A stretch of 21,357 nucleotides of DNA, taken from positions 1 through 21,357 of the forward strand of contig DLXW01000068.1 of the NCBI GenBank assembly GCA_003448685.1, given 5' to 3'. Source of the DNA: Cyanothece sp. UBA12306. GTDB taxonomy: Bacteria > Cyanobacteriota > Cyanobacteriia > Cyanobacteriales > Microcystaceae. The number at the start of each line of letters is the position of its first letter. Position 1 is the first letter of the stretch. The notes below the pieces were generated by a model. That model saw only the letters and a program-made list of their open reading frames with translations. It was not told the origin of the DNA and ran no database searches. Below are positions 7,715-15,961 of this stretch, piece by piece. The translations under genes were made by a program, and so were the position numbers.

Positions 7715-8446
7715 GTGAAGCTTTTTGTTTATCATACCCCTGAACTAACTCCCACCGACCATTTACCTGATTGTGCCGTAGTGATCGATGTGCTACGGGC
7801 CACTACTACTATAGCGACTGCTTTAGAAGCCGGTGCAGAAGCAGTACAAACCTTTAGCGACATTGAACAACTACTCCAAGCAAGCGATCGCTGGTTACCT
7901 GAAAAACGTCTCAGGGCTGGCGAAAGGGGCGGAGCCAAGGTAGATGGTTTTGAATTGGGCAATTCTCCCCTCGATTGTACCCCAGAACAAGTGGGAAGCA
8001 AGCGTTTGTTTCTCACGACTACTAATGGTACTCGCGCCCTACAAAGGGTAGAAAAATCACCAATTGTGATTACTTCAGCGATGATTAATCGTCAAGCAAC
8101 AGTCCGTTACCTCCTCGATACTCAACCCGAAACCGTCTGGTTAGTGGGTTCAGGATGGCAAGGGGGCTATTCTCTCGAAGATACAGTTTGTGGAGGAGCG
8201 ATCGCCCAATCTCTGATTGCTTCGGTGGGACAAGAAATAATTATCGGCAATGATGAAGTAATAGCAGCGATCGCTCTTTATCAAAACTTTGAAGCTGATT
8301 TATTACAACTTTTCTATAAATCGAGTCATGGTCAACGACTTTTAAGGTTAAACTGCGATGAAGACTTAAAATACTGCGCCCAAACTGATATTTTGGACAT
8401 CCTTCCTATTCAAAAAGAACCAGGTGTTCTTGTCAAATTTTGCTAA
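7715..8446 (+). CDS. comB: 2-phosphosulfolactate phosphatase (ComB family)
   Basis: 243-residue ComB-family protein; the family enzyme dephosphorylates 2-phosphosulfolactate to sulfolactate with Mg. Diagnostic stretches are [18 protein letters not shown] (20-37), [19 protein letters not shown] (66-84), [10 protein letters not shown] (100-109) and [19 protein letters not shown] (146-164). Start is GTG at 7715; it gives [11 protein letters not shown] and no upstream ATG fits. The family was defined in coenzyme M biosynthesis, which cyanobacteria are not known to perform, so the physiological role here is uncertain. It starts a three-gene + strand run (glycosyltransferase 91 bases downstream, then PAP/fibrillin), but the gaps are large enough for separate promoters. 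Confidence 0.92.
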   Translation: MKLFVYHTPELTPTDHLPDCAVVIDVLRATTTIATALEAGAEAVQTFSDIEQLLQASDRWLPEKRLRAGERGGAKVDGFELGNSPLDCTPEQVGSKRLFLTTTNGTRALQRVEKSPIVITSAMINRQATVRYLLDTQPETVWLVGSGWQGGYSLEDTVCGGAIAQSLIASVGQEIIIGNDEVIAAIALYQNFEADLLQLFYKSSHGQRLLRLNCDEDLKYCAQTDILDILPIQKEPGVLVKFC

Positions 8447-8537
8447 CTTTTGTTTTCGATTAGCATTATAGCCATTTTCAAAACGTGAACAAATTATGTA
8501 GAATTAGATTGACCCCAATAAAAGGGATTGGGTAATT

Positions 8538-9728
8538 ATGAGGATTTTGGTCTTAACTTGGGAGTTTCCGCCAAGGATTGTTGGGGGTATAGCTCGTCAC
8601 GTTGCCGAACTATATCCAGAAATGGTAAAACTCGGACATGAAATTCATCTGATCACGATTGAGTTCGAGGATACTGCAAATTACGAGGTCATTGAAGGAA
8701 TACATATCTATCGTGTTCCAGTAGAAGAAGGTGATAGCTTTTTTCATTGGGTGACCAACATGAATGATAGTATGGGTCATCAAGGAGGTGAACTTCTGAG
8801 AAATCTAGGAGTTTTTGATTTGATTCATGCCCATGATTGGTTAGTGGGAGACGCAGCTATTGCCCTTAAACATTACTTTAAAATTCCTTTAATTGTCACG
8901 ATCCATGCTACTGAATATGGTCGTCATAATGGGTTGCATTCGGATACTCAGCGCTACATTGCTAATAAAGAAGAAAAATTAATTTATAATGCTTGGCGCG
9001 TTATTGTTTGTAGTAATTATATGTACCGTGAATTGCAACATATTTTTCATACTCCTGCCGATAAAATAGATGTAATTTTCAATGGTATTCGCCCCGAAAA
9101 GAAAAAACTTAATTCTAAGTTTGATCAAATTGATTTCCGCCGTCGCTTTGCTAAAGACAACGAGAAAATAATTTATTATGTTGGTCGTATGTCATACGAA
9201 AAGGGAGTTTCAGTGTTACTCCAAGCGGCAACAAAAGTGTTTTCGGAATTAGAAGGTGATGCCAAATTAGTGATTATTGGTGGAGGCAATACCCAACATT
9301 TACAAAATCAAGCTTGTCAATTAGGTATTAGGGAAAAATGTGATTTTACTGGGTTTATGTCCGATGAAGATTTAGATAAGTTTCAAACTTTAGCTGATTG
9401 TGCTGTTTTTCCTAGTTTATACGAACCGTTCGGGATTGTTGCCCTAGAGAGTTTTGCTGCTAAAGTTCCCGTAGTAGTTTCTAACGCAGGGGGTTTACCA
9501 GAAGTTGTTCTTCATGGACAAACTGGCATTGTCACTTATGCCAATAATGCTGATTCTTTAGCTTGGGGAATCTTAGAAGTTCTCAAAAATCATGATTATG
9601 CCCAATGGTTAGTCGAGAATGCTTACCATGATTTGGAATCTCGCTTCAATTGGACAAAATTAGCTCAACAAACGGAGATGGTTTACAATTTAGTTGCTGA
9701 ACAATGTTTACAAACTATTTGGGTTTAG
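8538..9728 (+). CDS. GT4-family glycosyltransferase (glycogen-synthase-like)
   Basis: 396-residue GT-B fold retaining glycosyltransferase. The N-terminal half has MRILVLTWEFPPRIVGGIARHV with the substrate-binding glycines, LIHAHDWL (95-102) and TIHATEYGRH (121-130). The C-terminal half has YYVGRMSYEKG (213-223, Arg217 and Lys222 for the nucleotide diphosphate) and the E-x7-E motif SLYEPFGIVALE (Glu296 and Glu304), then SNAGGLPEVV. It is shorter than typical GlgA (about 480 residues) and carries the WEFPP variant seen in GT4 enzymes of cyanobacteria and archaea annotated as glycogen synthase-like. Donor and acceptor cannot be determined. ATG at 8538 is preceded by a purine-rich GGGATTGGG stretch. 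Confidence 0.9.
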   Translation: MRILVLTWEFPPRIVGGIARHVAELYPEMVKLGHEIHLITIEFEDTANYEVIEGIHIYRVPVEEGDSFFHWVTNMNDSMGHQGGELLRNLGVFDLIHAHDWLVGDAAIALKHYFKIPLIVTIHATEYGRHNGLHSDTQRYIANKEEKLIYNAWRVIVCSNYMYRELQHIFHTPADKIDVIFNGIRPEKKKLNSKFDQIDFRRRFAKDNEKIIYYVGRMSYEKGVSVLLQAATKVFSELEGDAKLVIIGGGNTQHLQNQACQLGIREKCDFTGFMSDEDLDKFQTLADCAVFPSLYEPFGIVALESFAAKVPVVVSNAGGLPEVVLHGQTGIVTYANNADSLAWGILEVLKNHDYAQWLVENAYHDLESRFNWTKLAQQTEMVYNLVAEQCLQTIWV

Positions 9729-9798
9729 TTGTTGAATTTTAATAATATTTCAGTGAATCAAAAACCTTTGTAATTCAAAAAATTTGAGAGAATAAAAA

Positions 9799-10497
9799 GT
9801 GACAGCATTAACTGAAAGAATAACTGCTAAATCAACCCTAATCAGCTCTATTGAAGAACTGAAAACAAGTGGTGATATTAAAAGAGGTTCGCCGATTAGT
9901 GATGTTAAATTATCTCAAGAAATGGTTAATAAACTTGAGCAATTAACCGAGAAATTAGAAGCAAAAAATCCCAATTTATATCCTTTACGTCATGCTGTTA
10001 ATCTTTTAGATGGAGTTTGGCAATTACAATATTCAACTTCTAGGGAAATTCGCTCTTTAACTTCTCTTAAGTATGGTTTGAAAGTGGGAGCAGTTTATCA
10101 AGTAATTGATTTAGCAAGTAAATCATTTTTTAATCAAGCTTTTGTGAAACATAGTTTAGGATTAGTCTCGGGCTATGTTTTGGTAACAGCGAAATTTGAA
10201 ATTGATCAAGACAATTATTCATCTCTTCCTGATAAAAGACTAAATATTGACTTTAAAAAGCGTTACTTAGCTATCGAAAAAATAGGTAATATCAATACTC
10301 CTCAACTCAATCCTTTTAAAATTATACCAGCGCGTAACCCTAAAGGACGAGTGCCTGTTTTTGATATTACTTATTTGGATGAAGACTTACGTATTGGTAG
10401 GGGAGGAGATGGGGGATTGTATATTCTGTCTAAAATTAATAATCAAGAATTAATGAACAGTTATTCTGCATTAATTCAAAACAACCTTAGAATTTAG
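9799..10497 (+). CDS. PAP/fibrillin family protein (plastid lipid-associated protein homologue)
   Basis: 232-residue cyanobacterial relative of plant fibrillins (plastoglobule lipid-associated proteins). Matching features: the block NLYPLRHAVNLLDGVWQLQYST (59-80), the lipocalin-like strands in the middle, and the C-terminal signature DITYLDEDLRIGRGGDGGLYIL (189-210). In plants the family sits at plastoglobules or thylakoids and binds lipids or quinones; in cyanobacteria it is linked to thylakoid and photoprotective functions, so a thylakoid-associated role is inferred. Start is GTG at 9799, with GAGAG about 8 bases upstream as a plausible Shine-Dalgarno. The last codons and the stop lie inside a heptanucleotide tandem repeat. 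Confidence 0.88.
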   Translation: MTALTERITAKSTLISSIEELKTSGDIKRGSPISDVKLSQEMVNKLEQLTEKLEAKNPNLYPLRHAVNLLDGVWQLQYSTSREIRSLTSLKYGLKVGAVYQVIDLASKSFFNQAFVKHSLGLVSGYVLVTAKFEIDQDNYSSLPDKRLNIDFKKRYLAIEKIGNINTPQLNPFKIIPARNPKGRVPVFDITYLDEDLRIGRGGDGGLYILSKINNQELMNSYSALIQNNLRI

Positions 10498-10520
10498 AAT
10501 TTAGAATTTAGAATTTAGAA
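10487..10520. repeat. Heptanucleotide tandem repeat (TTTAGAA), about five copies
   Basis: Four exact TTTAGAA units follow a partial first unit (TTAGAA). The array covers the last codons and stop of the PAP/fibrillin gene and continues into the convergent spacer before the MscS gene. It matches the short tandemly repeated heptamer class (STRR) known from cyanobacteria. Confidence 0.85.
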
Positions 10521-10553
10521 TGAAGAATTGATTTAGCCATGCAAAAACCGAAG

Positions 10554-12416
10554 CTAATCATTTTTGCTATATTGCTTGCTTTGCTCACTAGAAAACTCAG
10601 GAAAGGGAAAAATATCTTTTTCTCGCCAAGTATCGAATTCAGCCTCAACAGCTTTACTTAATTGTTGATCGAGTCCACTATCTTTAGTCAGATAAGTAGT
10701 TTGAGAAGGGAAGGCAAAGTCCGTTCCTGCTGCTTCGACAATATCTTGAACTCGCAATAATATATCCTCCTGAATGCCTAAAAATTCTGATAAATTACCC
10801 GTCTTGGCATAAGCAAAAAGTTCTACATCCTTAGAATAATCTCCATATTTCACAAATCTGACTCGCCCACCCTTTTCAAGAAGTTTAGGATGAGCTAAAA
10901 GCATTTCCCTTAATTTAGCCAGTACAAACCTTAATTGCTCAGAAGTCGTCTCATAGCGTAAGCCAATAATCTGTCTGAAGAGAATAGAGGTTCGTCGGCT
11001 TCTGTTGGTCAATTCTAGCTCTGAAAACTGAGAATTAGGGATAGAGATTAAATCACCGTTGAGAGCAAGAATTCTTGTGGAACGCAAACCAATTTGTTGT
11101 ATCGTTCCTTCCTTATCACCAAAGCAGCAATATTCCCCAACACTGATAGGTCGATCAATAAGCAAAATTAATCCGGCAATAATATTTTCTAGAGTTGGCC
11201 TAGCTGCCAGTGCTAATGCTAAACCCCCAAATCCTAACCCCGCTAGAATTGGGATCAGAGAAATACCCACTTGCTCAATGCCAAAAATCATAACTGCTAT
11301 GCTTATGGTCAAACCCAACAGACGGGTAACAGTTCTGATGATACTGGCATCGATACTTTTACGGTTGATGCGAGGAGAAGCAATTATGCTTTCTGAGAGG
11401 GCATTACCCAGTAAAAAAATGGTTAAGGCAATTAAAATCCATAAAATAGTTTTGAGAATAATCAACGTTACCACCAATACATCTCCAGTAATATTGATGC
11501 CTTCATTGATCAAATAAATAGCTCCTGATAAACTAGCGATCGCCATTAAAGAGGGTAACAAGGTTTCCCAAGTTCTCTGTGGCGGTTCAAGGGTAGCAAT
11601 TCTTCGCCAGTTCCAGCGTAAATTGTGATAGCAAATAAACAAGACAAGGAACAGCGAAAGGACTAATCCTATCCATTGCCATAAGGTTTGATTCCAGTAA
11701 ACCGTTTGAAACCAACTGGGCAAATTACGAAGCCATTTAATCGGAATTAAACGGCCAGGGGTGGAGATATAAAATTCGTAAAATCCAGGGTTGGTATTGG
11801 GTTTATAAGGGAGTTTTTGGGCCTTTTCATAAAATTCTCTTAGTCGAGCTACAGTGCCGGCAGAAAAGAGAAATTCTCCTGCATTTTTTCCCTCTTCAAT
11901 TTTAACGATATCAATTTCTGTATTAGGAATTGTCCATTTTCTCAAGTCTTTGTTAGCTGCAACCCTTTTCCTATCAGGAATTTTTTCATAAGGAGGTAGT
12001 TCAAGGCGATCAAAAATGTCCTTGAGCATTAAAGACCCTTCCATACCGATATCTTCTTTGAGATTGGGGGGAACTTCACTCAGGTCTAAACAGCGTTTAG
12101 CGCGATTAAAGAGAATTCTCGCTTTTCCTACTTGCTTACGAACTGAGTTGGAGGGTAAGGGACTGGTTTCTTGCAGATATTCTTCATAGGCAACTTGTAG
12201 CAATTTATAAGATTCTTCGATATTCTCAATAAAACTTTTGAGCGTCGTCTGAGGACTAGAGGTATTGGGGGGTGCTAAAGGAGTTTTCGTTAAGGGAGAG
12301 GCTATCACAGAAGTTTGCAAGAGAAATAAAGTTACACCTAGCAAAATTATTGATAGCGCATTGTGAAGTATATATCTTCGTTTTCTCAAAGTTGTTAGAT
12401 AGCCTAATTTAATCAT
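10554..12416 (-). CDS. MscS-family mechanosensitive ion channel
   Basis: 620 residues, much longer than E. coli MscS (286). A basic N-terminus and hydrophobic segment (about 20-40) act as signal peptide or anchor. Next come a ~190-residue, probably periplasmic region, transmembrane segments near 243-263, 285-303, 312-337 and 365-385, and the pore helix ILAGLGFGGLALALAARPTLENIIAGLILLIDRPI (390-424). The MscS beta domain includes VGEYCCFGDKEGTIQQIGLRSTRI and LISIPNSQFSELELTNRSRR, and the C-terminal FAFPSQTTYL matches the family FPxQ end. It should act as an osmotic release valve or low-conductance channel in the plasma membrane. It is transcribed alone, divergent from the AEC carrier. Confidence 0.9.
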   Translation of the reverse strand: MIKLGYLTTLRKRRYILHNALSIILLGVTLFLLQTSVIASPLTKTPLAPPNTSSPQTTLKSFIENIEESYKLLQVAYEEYLQETSPLPSNSVRKQVGKARILFNRAKRCLDLSEVPPNLKEDIGMEGSLMLKDIFDRLELPPYEKIPDRKRVAANKDLRKWTIPNTEIDIVKIEEGKNAGEFLFSAGTVARLREFYEKAQKLPYKPNTNPGFYEFYISTPGRLIPIKWLRNLPSWFQTVYWNQTLWQWIGLVLSLFLVLFICYHNLRWNWRRIATLEPPQRTWETLLPSLMAIASLSGAIYLINEGINITGDVLVVTLIILKTILWILIALTIFLLGNALSESIIASPRINRKSIDASIIRTVTRLLGLTISIAVMIFGIEQVGISLIPILAGLGFGGLALALAARPTLENIIAGLILLIDRPISVGEYCCFGDKEGTIQQIGLRSTRILALNGDLISIPNSQFSELELTNRSRRTSILFRQIIGLRYETTSEQLRFVLAKLREMLLAHPKLLEKGGRVRFVKYGDYSKDVELFAYAKTGNLSEFLGIQEDILLRVQDIVEAAGTDFAFPSQTTYLTKDSGLDQQLSKAVEAEFDTWREKDIFPFPEFSSEQSKQYSKND

Positions 12417-12452
12417 AAACCACCATTATGGGGAGTTATGACTACTTTAGCA

Positions 12453-12471
12453 AATCTCGGCAAAAGAGATT
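12453..12471. other. Small inverted repeat in the mscS/AEC divergent spacer
   Basis: AATCTC-ggcaaaa-GAGATT, a 6-bp stem with a 7-base loop, lies 37 bases upstream of the MscS start. It could be an operator half-site pair or chance. Confidence 0.25.
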
Positions 12472-12505
12472 AATTCAGAGGAAGGCGGAATTTAGTTACT
12501 GCAAA

Positions 12506-12558
12506 CTCCTCATTAAAATAGGTAGCATTGGGGGAGATCTCCTTAAAATAGGCAGCAT
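12506..12558. promoter_or_regulatory. Direct repeat pair flanking a 10-bp palindrome, upstream of the AEC carrier
   Basis: TTAAAATAGGTAGCAT (12513-12528) and TTAAAATAGGCAGCAT (12543-12558) differ at one of 16 positions and lie exactly 30 bases apart, about three helical turns. Between them sits the palindrome GGAGATCTCC (12533-12542). The arrangement suggests a cooperative regulator site 40-85 bases before the AEC start. Confidence 0.5.
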
Positions 12559-12597
12559 AGAATGATTTGTAGGCCTTAAAACCTAGGGATTCAGTTG

Positions 12598-13542
12598 ATG
12601 ACTGGAAATGGGATCGAACACTTATTTGTTGTATTAATAACCTTTATTATGGCTGTACTCTTACCGGCTGTTCTTCCCGTTGCTTTGATTATTATTATTG
12701 GTTTTATTGCTGGTAAAACTCTAAATATTGAACTAAAAACTCTATCACAATTATCTGTTTATATTTTATCTCCGGCCTTAATTTCGGACAGTCTATATCG
12801 TACTAATTTATCTCCTCAAAGTATCTTAGATTTGTTACTAGGAGTCGCTATTACTTCATTATTAATATTTCTGCTAATTTGGCTATTAAGTTGCTGTTTC
12901 AATTTATCTTCTTTTAATTATAAAAGTTTATTAGCTACGACTTTACATCCTAATAATGGCAACATGGGTTTACCTTTTGTGGATTTTGCCCTAGGTGCTG
13001 AGGGATTAGAACGGGCTATTATTTATATGATTGGTTCTGCTATTATTTTATTTGGATTTGCTCCGGCAATTCTCACTGGACGTGGTTTAGGAAAAAGCTT
13101 ATCTTTAACTTTAAAATTACCATTAATGTGGGCAATATTAGCGGGTTTAACCCTAAGATTGCTGAATATTGAACTTCCTTTTAACCTGGGAGAAGCTATA
13201 CATATGTTAGGTAGAGCCGCTATTCCCCTAGCTTTGATTATCTTGGGAATACAGCTATCTATTACCAGATTTACGATTTCTAAATATGAATTGAGCGCCA
13301 CAATATTAAGACTATTAATTGCGCCGATAATTGCTTTATTTGTTGGAAATTTTTTAAAATTAGAAGGTTTAGATTTAAAGGTTTTAATTTTACAAAGTGC
13401 CATGCCAACGGCAGTTAATACTTTGGTTTTAGTCTCACAATTTGGAGGAGATGCTCCTCGGGTTGCTCGTACTATTGTCGTGACAACAGTGACAAGTTTT
13501 ATTACTTTACCTTTAATATTATGGTTAACTACTTATCTTTAA
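12598..13542 (+). CDS. AEC (auxin efflux carrier) family transporter
   Basis: 314-residue polytopic membrane protein of the AEC/PIN-like family (bile/auxin-type secondary carriers). Features: about ten hydrophobic segments, a first helix pair around LLPAVLPVALIIIIGFIAG, LSPALI, and the discontinuous-helix motif HPNNGNMGLPFVDFALG in the middle. The C-terminal half mirrors this with IPLALIILGIQLS and LQSAMPTAVNTLVLVSQFGGD. Bacterial members are annotated as malate or amino-acid permeases, but the substrate is not inferable here. The frame also has a TTG at 12595; I prefer the ATG at 12598, with AGGGA 8 bases upstream. Its TAA shares bases with the stop of the opposing dhaM-ptsI gene. Confidence 0.88.
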   Translation: MTGNGIEHLFVVLITFIMAVLLPAVLPVALIIIIGFIAGKTLNIELKTLSQLSVYILSPALISDSLYRTNLSPQSILDLLLGVAITSLLIFLLIWLLSCCFNLSSFNYKSLLATTLHPNNGNMGLPFVDFALGAEGLERAIIYMIGSAIILFGFAPAILTGRGLGKSLSLTLKLPLMWAILAGLTLRLLNIELPFNLGEAIHMLGRAAIPLALIILGIQLSITRFTISKYELSATILRLLIAPIIALFVGNFLKLEGLDLKVLILQSAMPTAVNTLVLVSQFGGDAPRVARTIVVTTVTSFITLPLILWLTTYL

Positions 13543-15929
13543 ATAGCCAAAGATTGTTTAACTTTTTCAAGAGATATTTGAGTAATTATCTCGCTTATTT
13601 GGCAAATCATAGGAGGATTAATACTTAATTCATCTATTCCTAAACCTAATAAAATAGCAATGGCATCAGGACTTGAGGCTAATTGACCACATACACTAAC
13701 TTTAATCCCTTTTTCATGAGCCATAGTTACACATTGAGCAATTATTCTTAATAATGCTGGTGGGAAACCATTGGTTAAATCAACAACTTGAGAATTAGTG
13801 CGATCAGCGGCCATCAAATATTGAGTTAAATCATTAGTTCCAATGCTAAAAAAATCAACTTCTGATGCTAATTTATCAGCCATAATCGCAGCAGATGGTA
13901 CTTCAATCATAATTCCCAAAGGCAATTTTTGATCAAAAGTAATATTTTTTTGCTGTAATTCTTGTTTGACTTCTTCTAGGAGTTTTTTGACCATTTTTAT
14001 TTCATTTAAGCAGCTAACCATTGGTAACATTAAACGAATATTAGCTTCAGAACTTACCTTTAAAATTGCTTTTAGTTGGGTTTTAAAAACTTCCGTTTCA
14101 GCTAAACTTTGGCGAATTCCTCTTTTTCCTAAAAAAGGATTAGCTTCTTGTTCAAGATTCAAATAAGGAACGAATTTATCTCCTCCAATATCTGCTGTAC
14201 GAATTGTTAGAGGATGGGGTTTAACTATGTTAGCGATCGCTTGATAAAATTCTATTTGTTCTTCTTCTGTAGGAGGAGTAAGGCGATCTAAATACAAAAA
14301 TTCTGTTCGTAGTAAACCTACTCCTTCGGCCCCATAATTCATAGCTAATTGAGCATCAGCAATACCTATAATATTAGCTAATAAGGGAATTTTATAACCA
14401 TCTTGAGTTATAGCTGGTTTAAGAGATATTGATAGTTGAGAAGGTTCAATTACTTTAGCTTCTAATGGAGGATTGATGTGGATTATTCCGTTAGTACCAT
14501 CAATTTTTAAAGGAATATTAGAATTCAATTTTAATAAATTTTCTCCTAAACCTACTACCATCGGAATACCTAATAAATTGGCAATAATTGCACTATGATC
14601 AGTTGCACTACCAAAGACAGTAGCAATTCCTAATACTTGGGAAGGATTAAATTGAGCCACTTGGGAGGGAACTAATTGGGAAGCAATAATAATACTAGGA
14701 ATTTCTAAAATAAGTGAATTAATTTCTCCTCCTAATAATATTTTTAAGATTCGATTCCTCAGATCAAGTAAGTCAATGACTCTAGCTTGTAAGTATTCAT
14801 TTTCTAGGTTTTGATAATCTGTAATAGTCTGATCAATTACTGTTTTCCAGGCAAAAGAAGCTGTATATTGTTTCTCAAAAATTAACCTTTTTATTTGAGT
14901 GAGTAATTCGGGATCATCTAAATATAATAAATGAGCTTCAAAAATATCATTATTGGTACTTATTGTTTTAGCTAAATTTTCAATTTCTTGTTTAGCATTT
15001 TGTATTACTTGGTGCAATTTTTGCCATTCAGTTTCAGGATTATCGCTAATTTTTTTGGTAATTTTAGGCAATAATGTCTCATATATTTTACCAGGTGCAA
15101 TTACTGTTCCTGGTGACGCAGGAATTCCTTGTAATTTATCCGAATTAATGAATATTTTTTGTGTTTTAGTAACAGAATTTAATAACTTTGCTGATGTCTC
15201 AGTTTCTAGTAAATCTTGTTCAATTAATTCCTGTAATGTGTTTAAAGCTAATACACTATCTTCTCCTAGCGTTTCTATTTCAATTTGTTCTCCTTGTTTA
15301 ATTCCTAATAGCATTAATTGGTTAAGACTTTTTCCATTAATAAAATTACTAAAATTATTACATTTTTTTACTCTTATTTTTGCTGTAAATTGATTGGCTT
15401 TTTGGACGAATTTTGCAGCAGGACGAATATGTAAACCGTTAACAATATTAACTTTGACAATTCTGCTTATAGGAGTTTCTATTGATGATTTTGATTCTTG
15501 TATATTGGGTAAAATATCATTTATTTGTAATTGTGATAATTTAGCCTTTAAAGATTCTTGTGCTTCTTTTATTACTACCTCAATAGATGCTCCTGTTGAA
15601 GCCATTATTGCTGCTGATATTGCTCCTTCTACTAAGGGAGCAGCAGATAATTTGATCCTATTTTGTTGTTCAGTATCAAAAAATTCTACTGCCATTTCTG
15701 CACTTATGACAGCACTACCTAAGTCCATTAAAATCAAAACACCATCATCACTATAAACAGACTCAATTGCCTGTTTAATTTTAATCACATCAGTTCCTAA
15801 TGGATACTCTGGATCATCAATTCCAGCAGCAATAGCAATTTTAATTGAGTCCTTAGTCATTGATTGAATTAAAGTTACTAAACTTTCGGCTAAGGGTAAA
15901 CTATGGGAAACCAAAACTAGAGAAATCAT
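13539..15929 (-). CDS. dhaM: DhaM-HPr-enzyme I fusion: PEP-dependent phosphoryl donor for dihydroxyacetone kinase
   Basis: 796 residues. Domain order: DhaM EIIA-like (about 1-130; LVLVSHS with His9, MDLGSA at 68-73), HPr (about 157-235; NGLHIRPAAKF with His167) and a full PTS enzyme I (about 265-790). Enzyme I has GIPASPG, HLLYLDDPEL, phospho-His445 in GSATDHSAI, GVGLLRTEFLYL (Arg541), IRTADIGGDK (Arg577), MIEVPSA (Glu676), SIGTNDLTQY and VCGQLAS (Cys747). E. coli DhaM is about 470 residues and carries only the enzyme I N-terminal part; here the PEP-binding half is present too. The protein should pass phosphate from PEP through His445 and His167 to His9 and then to the ADP on DhaL. Last gene of dhaK-dhaL-dhaM. 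Confidence 0.93.
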   Translation of the reverse strand: MISLVLVSHSLPLAESLVTLIQSMTKDSIKIAIAAGIDDPEYPLGTDVIKIKQAIESVYSDDGVLILMDLGSAVISAEMAVEFFDTEQQNRIKLSAAPLVEGAISAAIMASTGASIEVVIKEAQESLKAKLSQLQINDILPNIQESKSSIETPISRIVKVNIVNGLHIRPAAKFVQKANQFTAKIRVKKCNNFSNFINGKSLNQLMLLGIKQGEQIEIETLGEDSVLALNTLQELIEQDLLETETSAKLLNSVTKTQKIFINSDKLQGIPASPGTVIAPGKIYETLLPKITKKISDNPETEWQKLHQVIQNAKQEIENLAKTISTNNDIFEAHLLYLDDPELLTQIKRLIFEKQYTASFAWKTVIDQTITDYQNLENEYLQARVIDLLDLRNRILKILLGGEINSLILEIPSIIIASQLVPSQVAQFNPSQVLGIATVFGSATDHSAIIANLLGIPMVVGLGENLLKLNSNIPLKIDGTNGIIHINPPLEAKVIEPSQLSISLKPAITQDGYKIPLLANIIGIADAQLAMNYGAEGVGLLRTEFLYLDRLTPPTEEEQIEFYQAIANIVKPHPLTIRTADIGGDKFVPYLNLEQEANPFLGKRGIRQSLAETEVFKTQLKAILKVSSEANIRLMLPMVSCLNEIKMVKKLLEEVKQELQQKNITFDQKLPLGIMIEVPSAAIMADKLASEVDFFSIGTNDLTQYLMAADRTNSQVVDLTNGFPPALLRIIAQCVTMAHEKGIKVSVCGQLASSPDAIAILLGLGIDELSINPPMICQISEIITQISLEKVKQSLAI

Positions 15930-15961
15930 TGATTTTTTTAATATCTTTTTTTACTTCTATT

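Noticed and set aside
11059..11517. 152-residue open frame on the + strand inside the MscS gene
   Set aside because: Antisense shadow of the conserved channel domain; no recognisable motif or ribosome binding site.
14953..15756. Two open frames on the + strand inside dhaM-ptsI
   Set aside because: They are antisense to the conserved HPr and enzyme I domains and have Ser/Leu/Ile-rich compositions typical of shadow frames.
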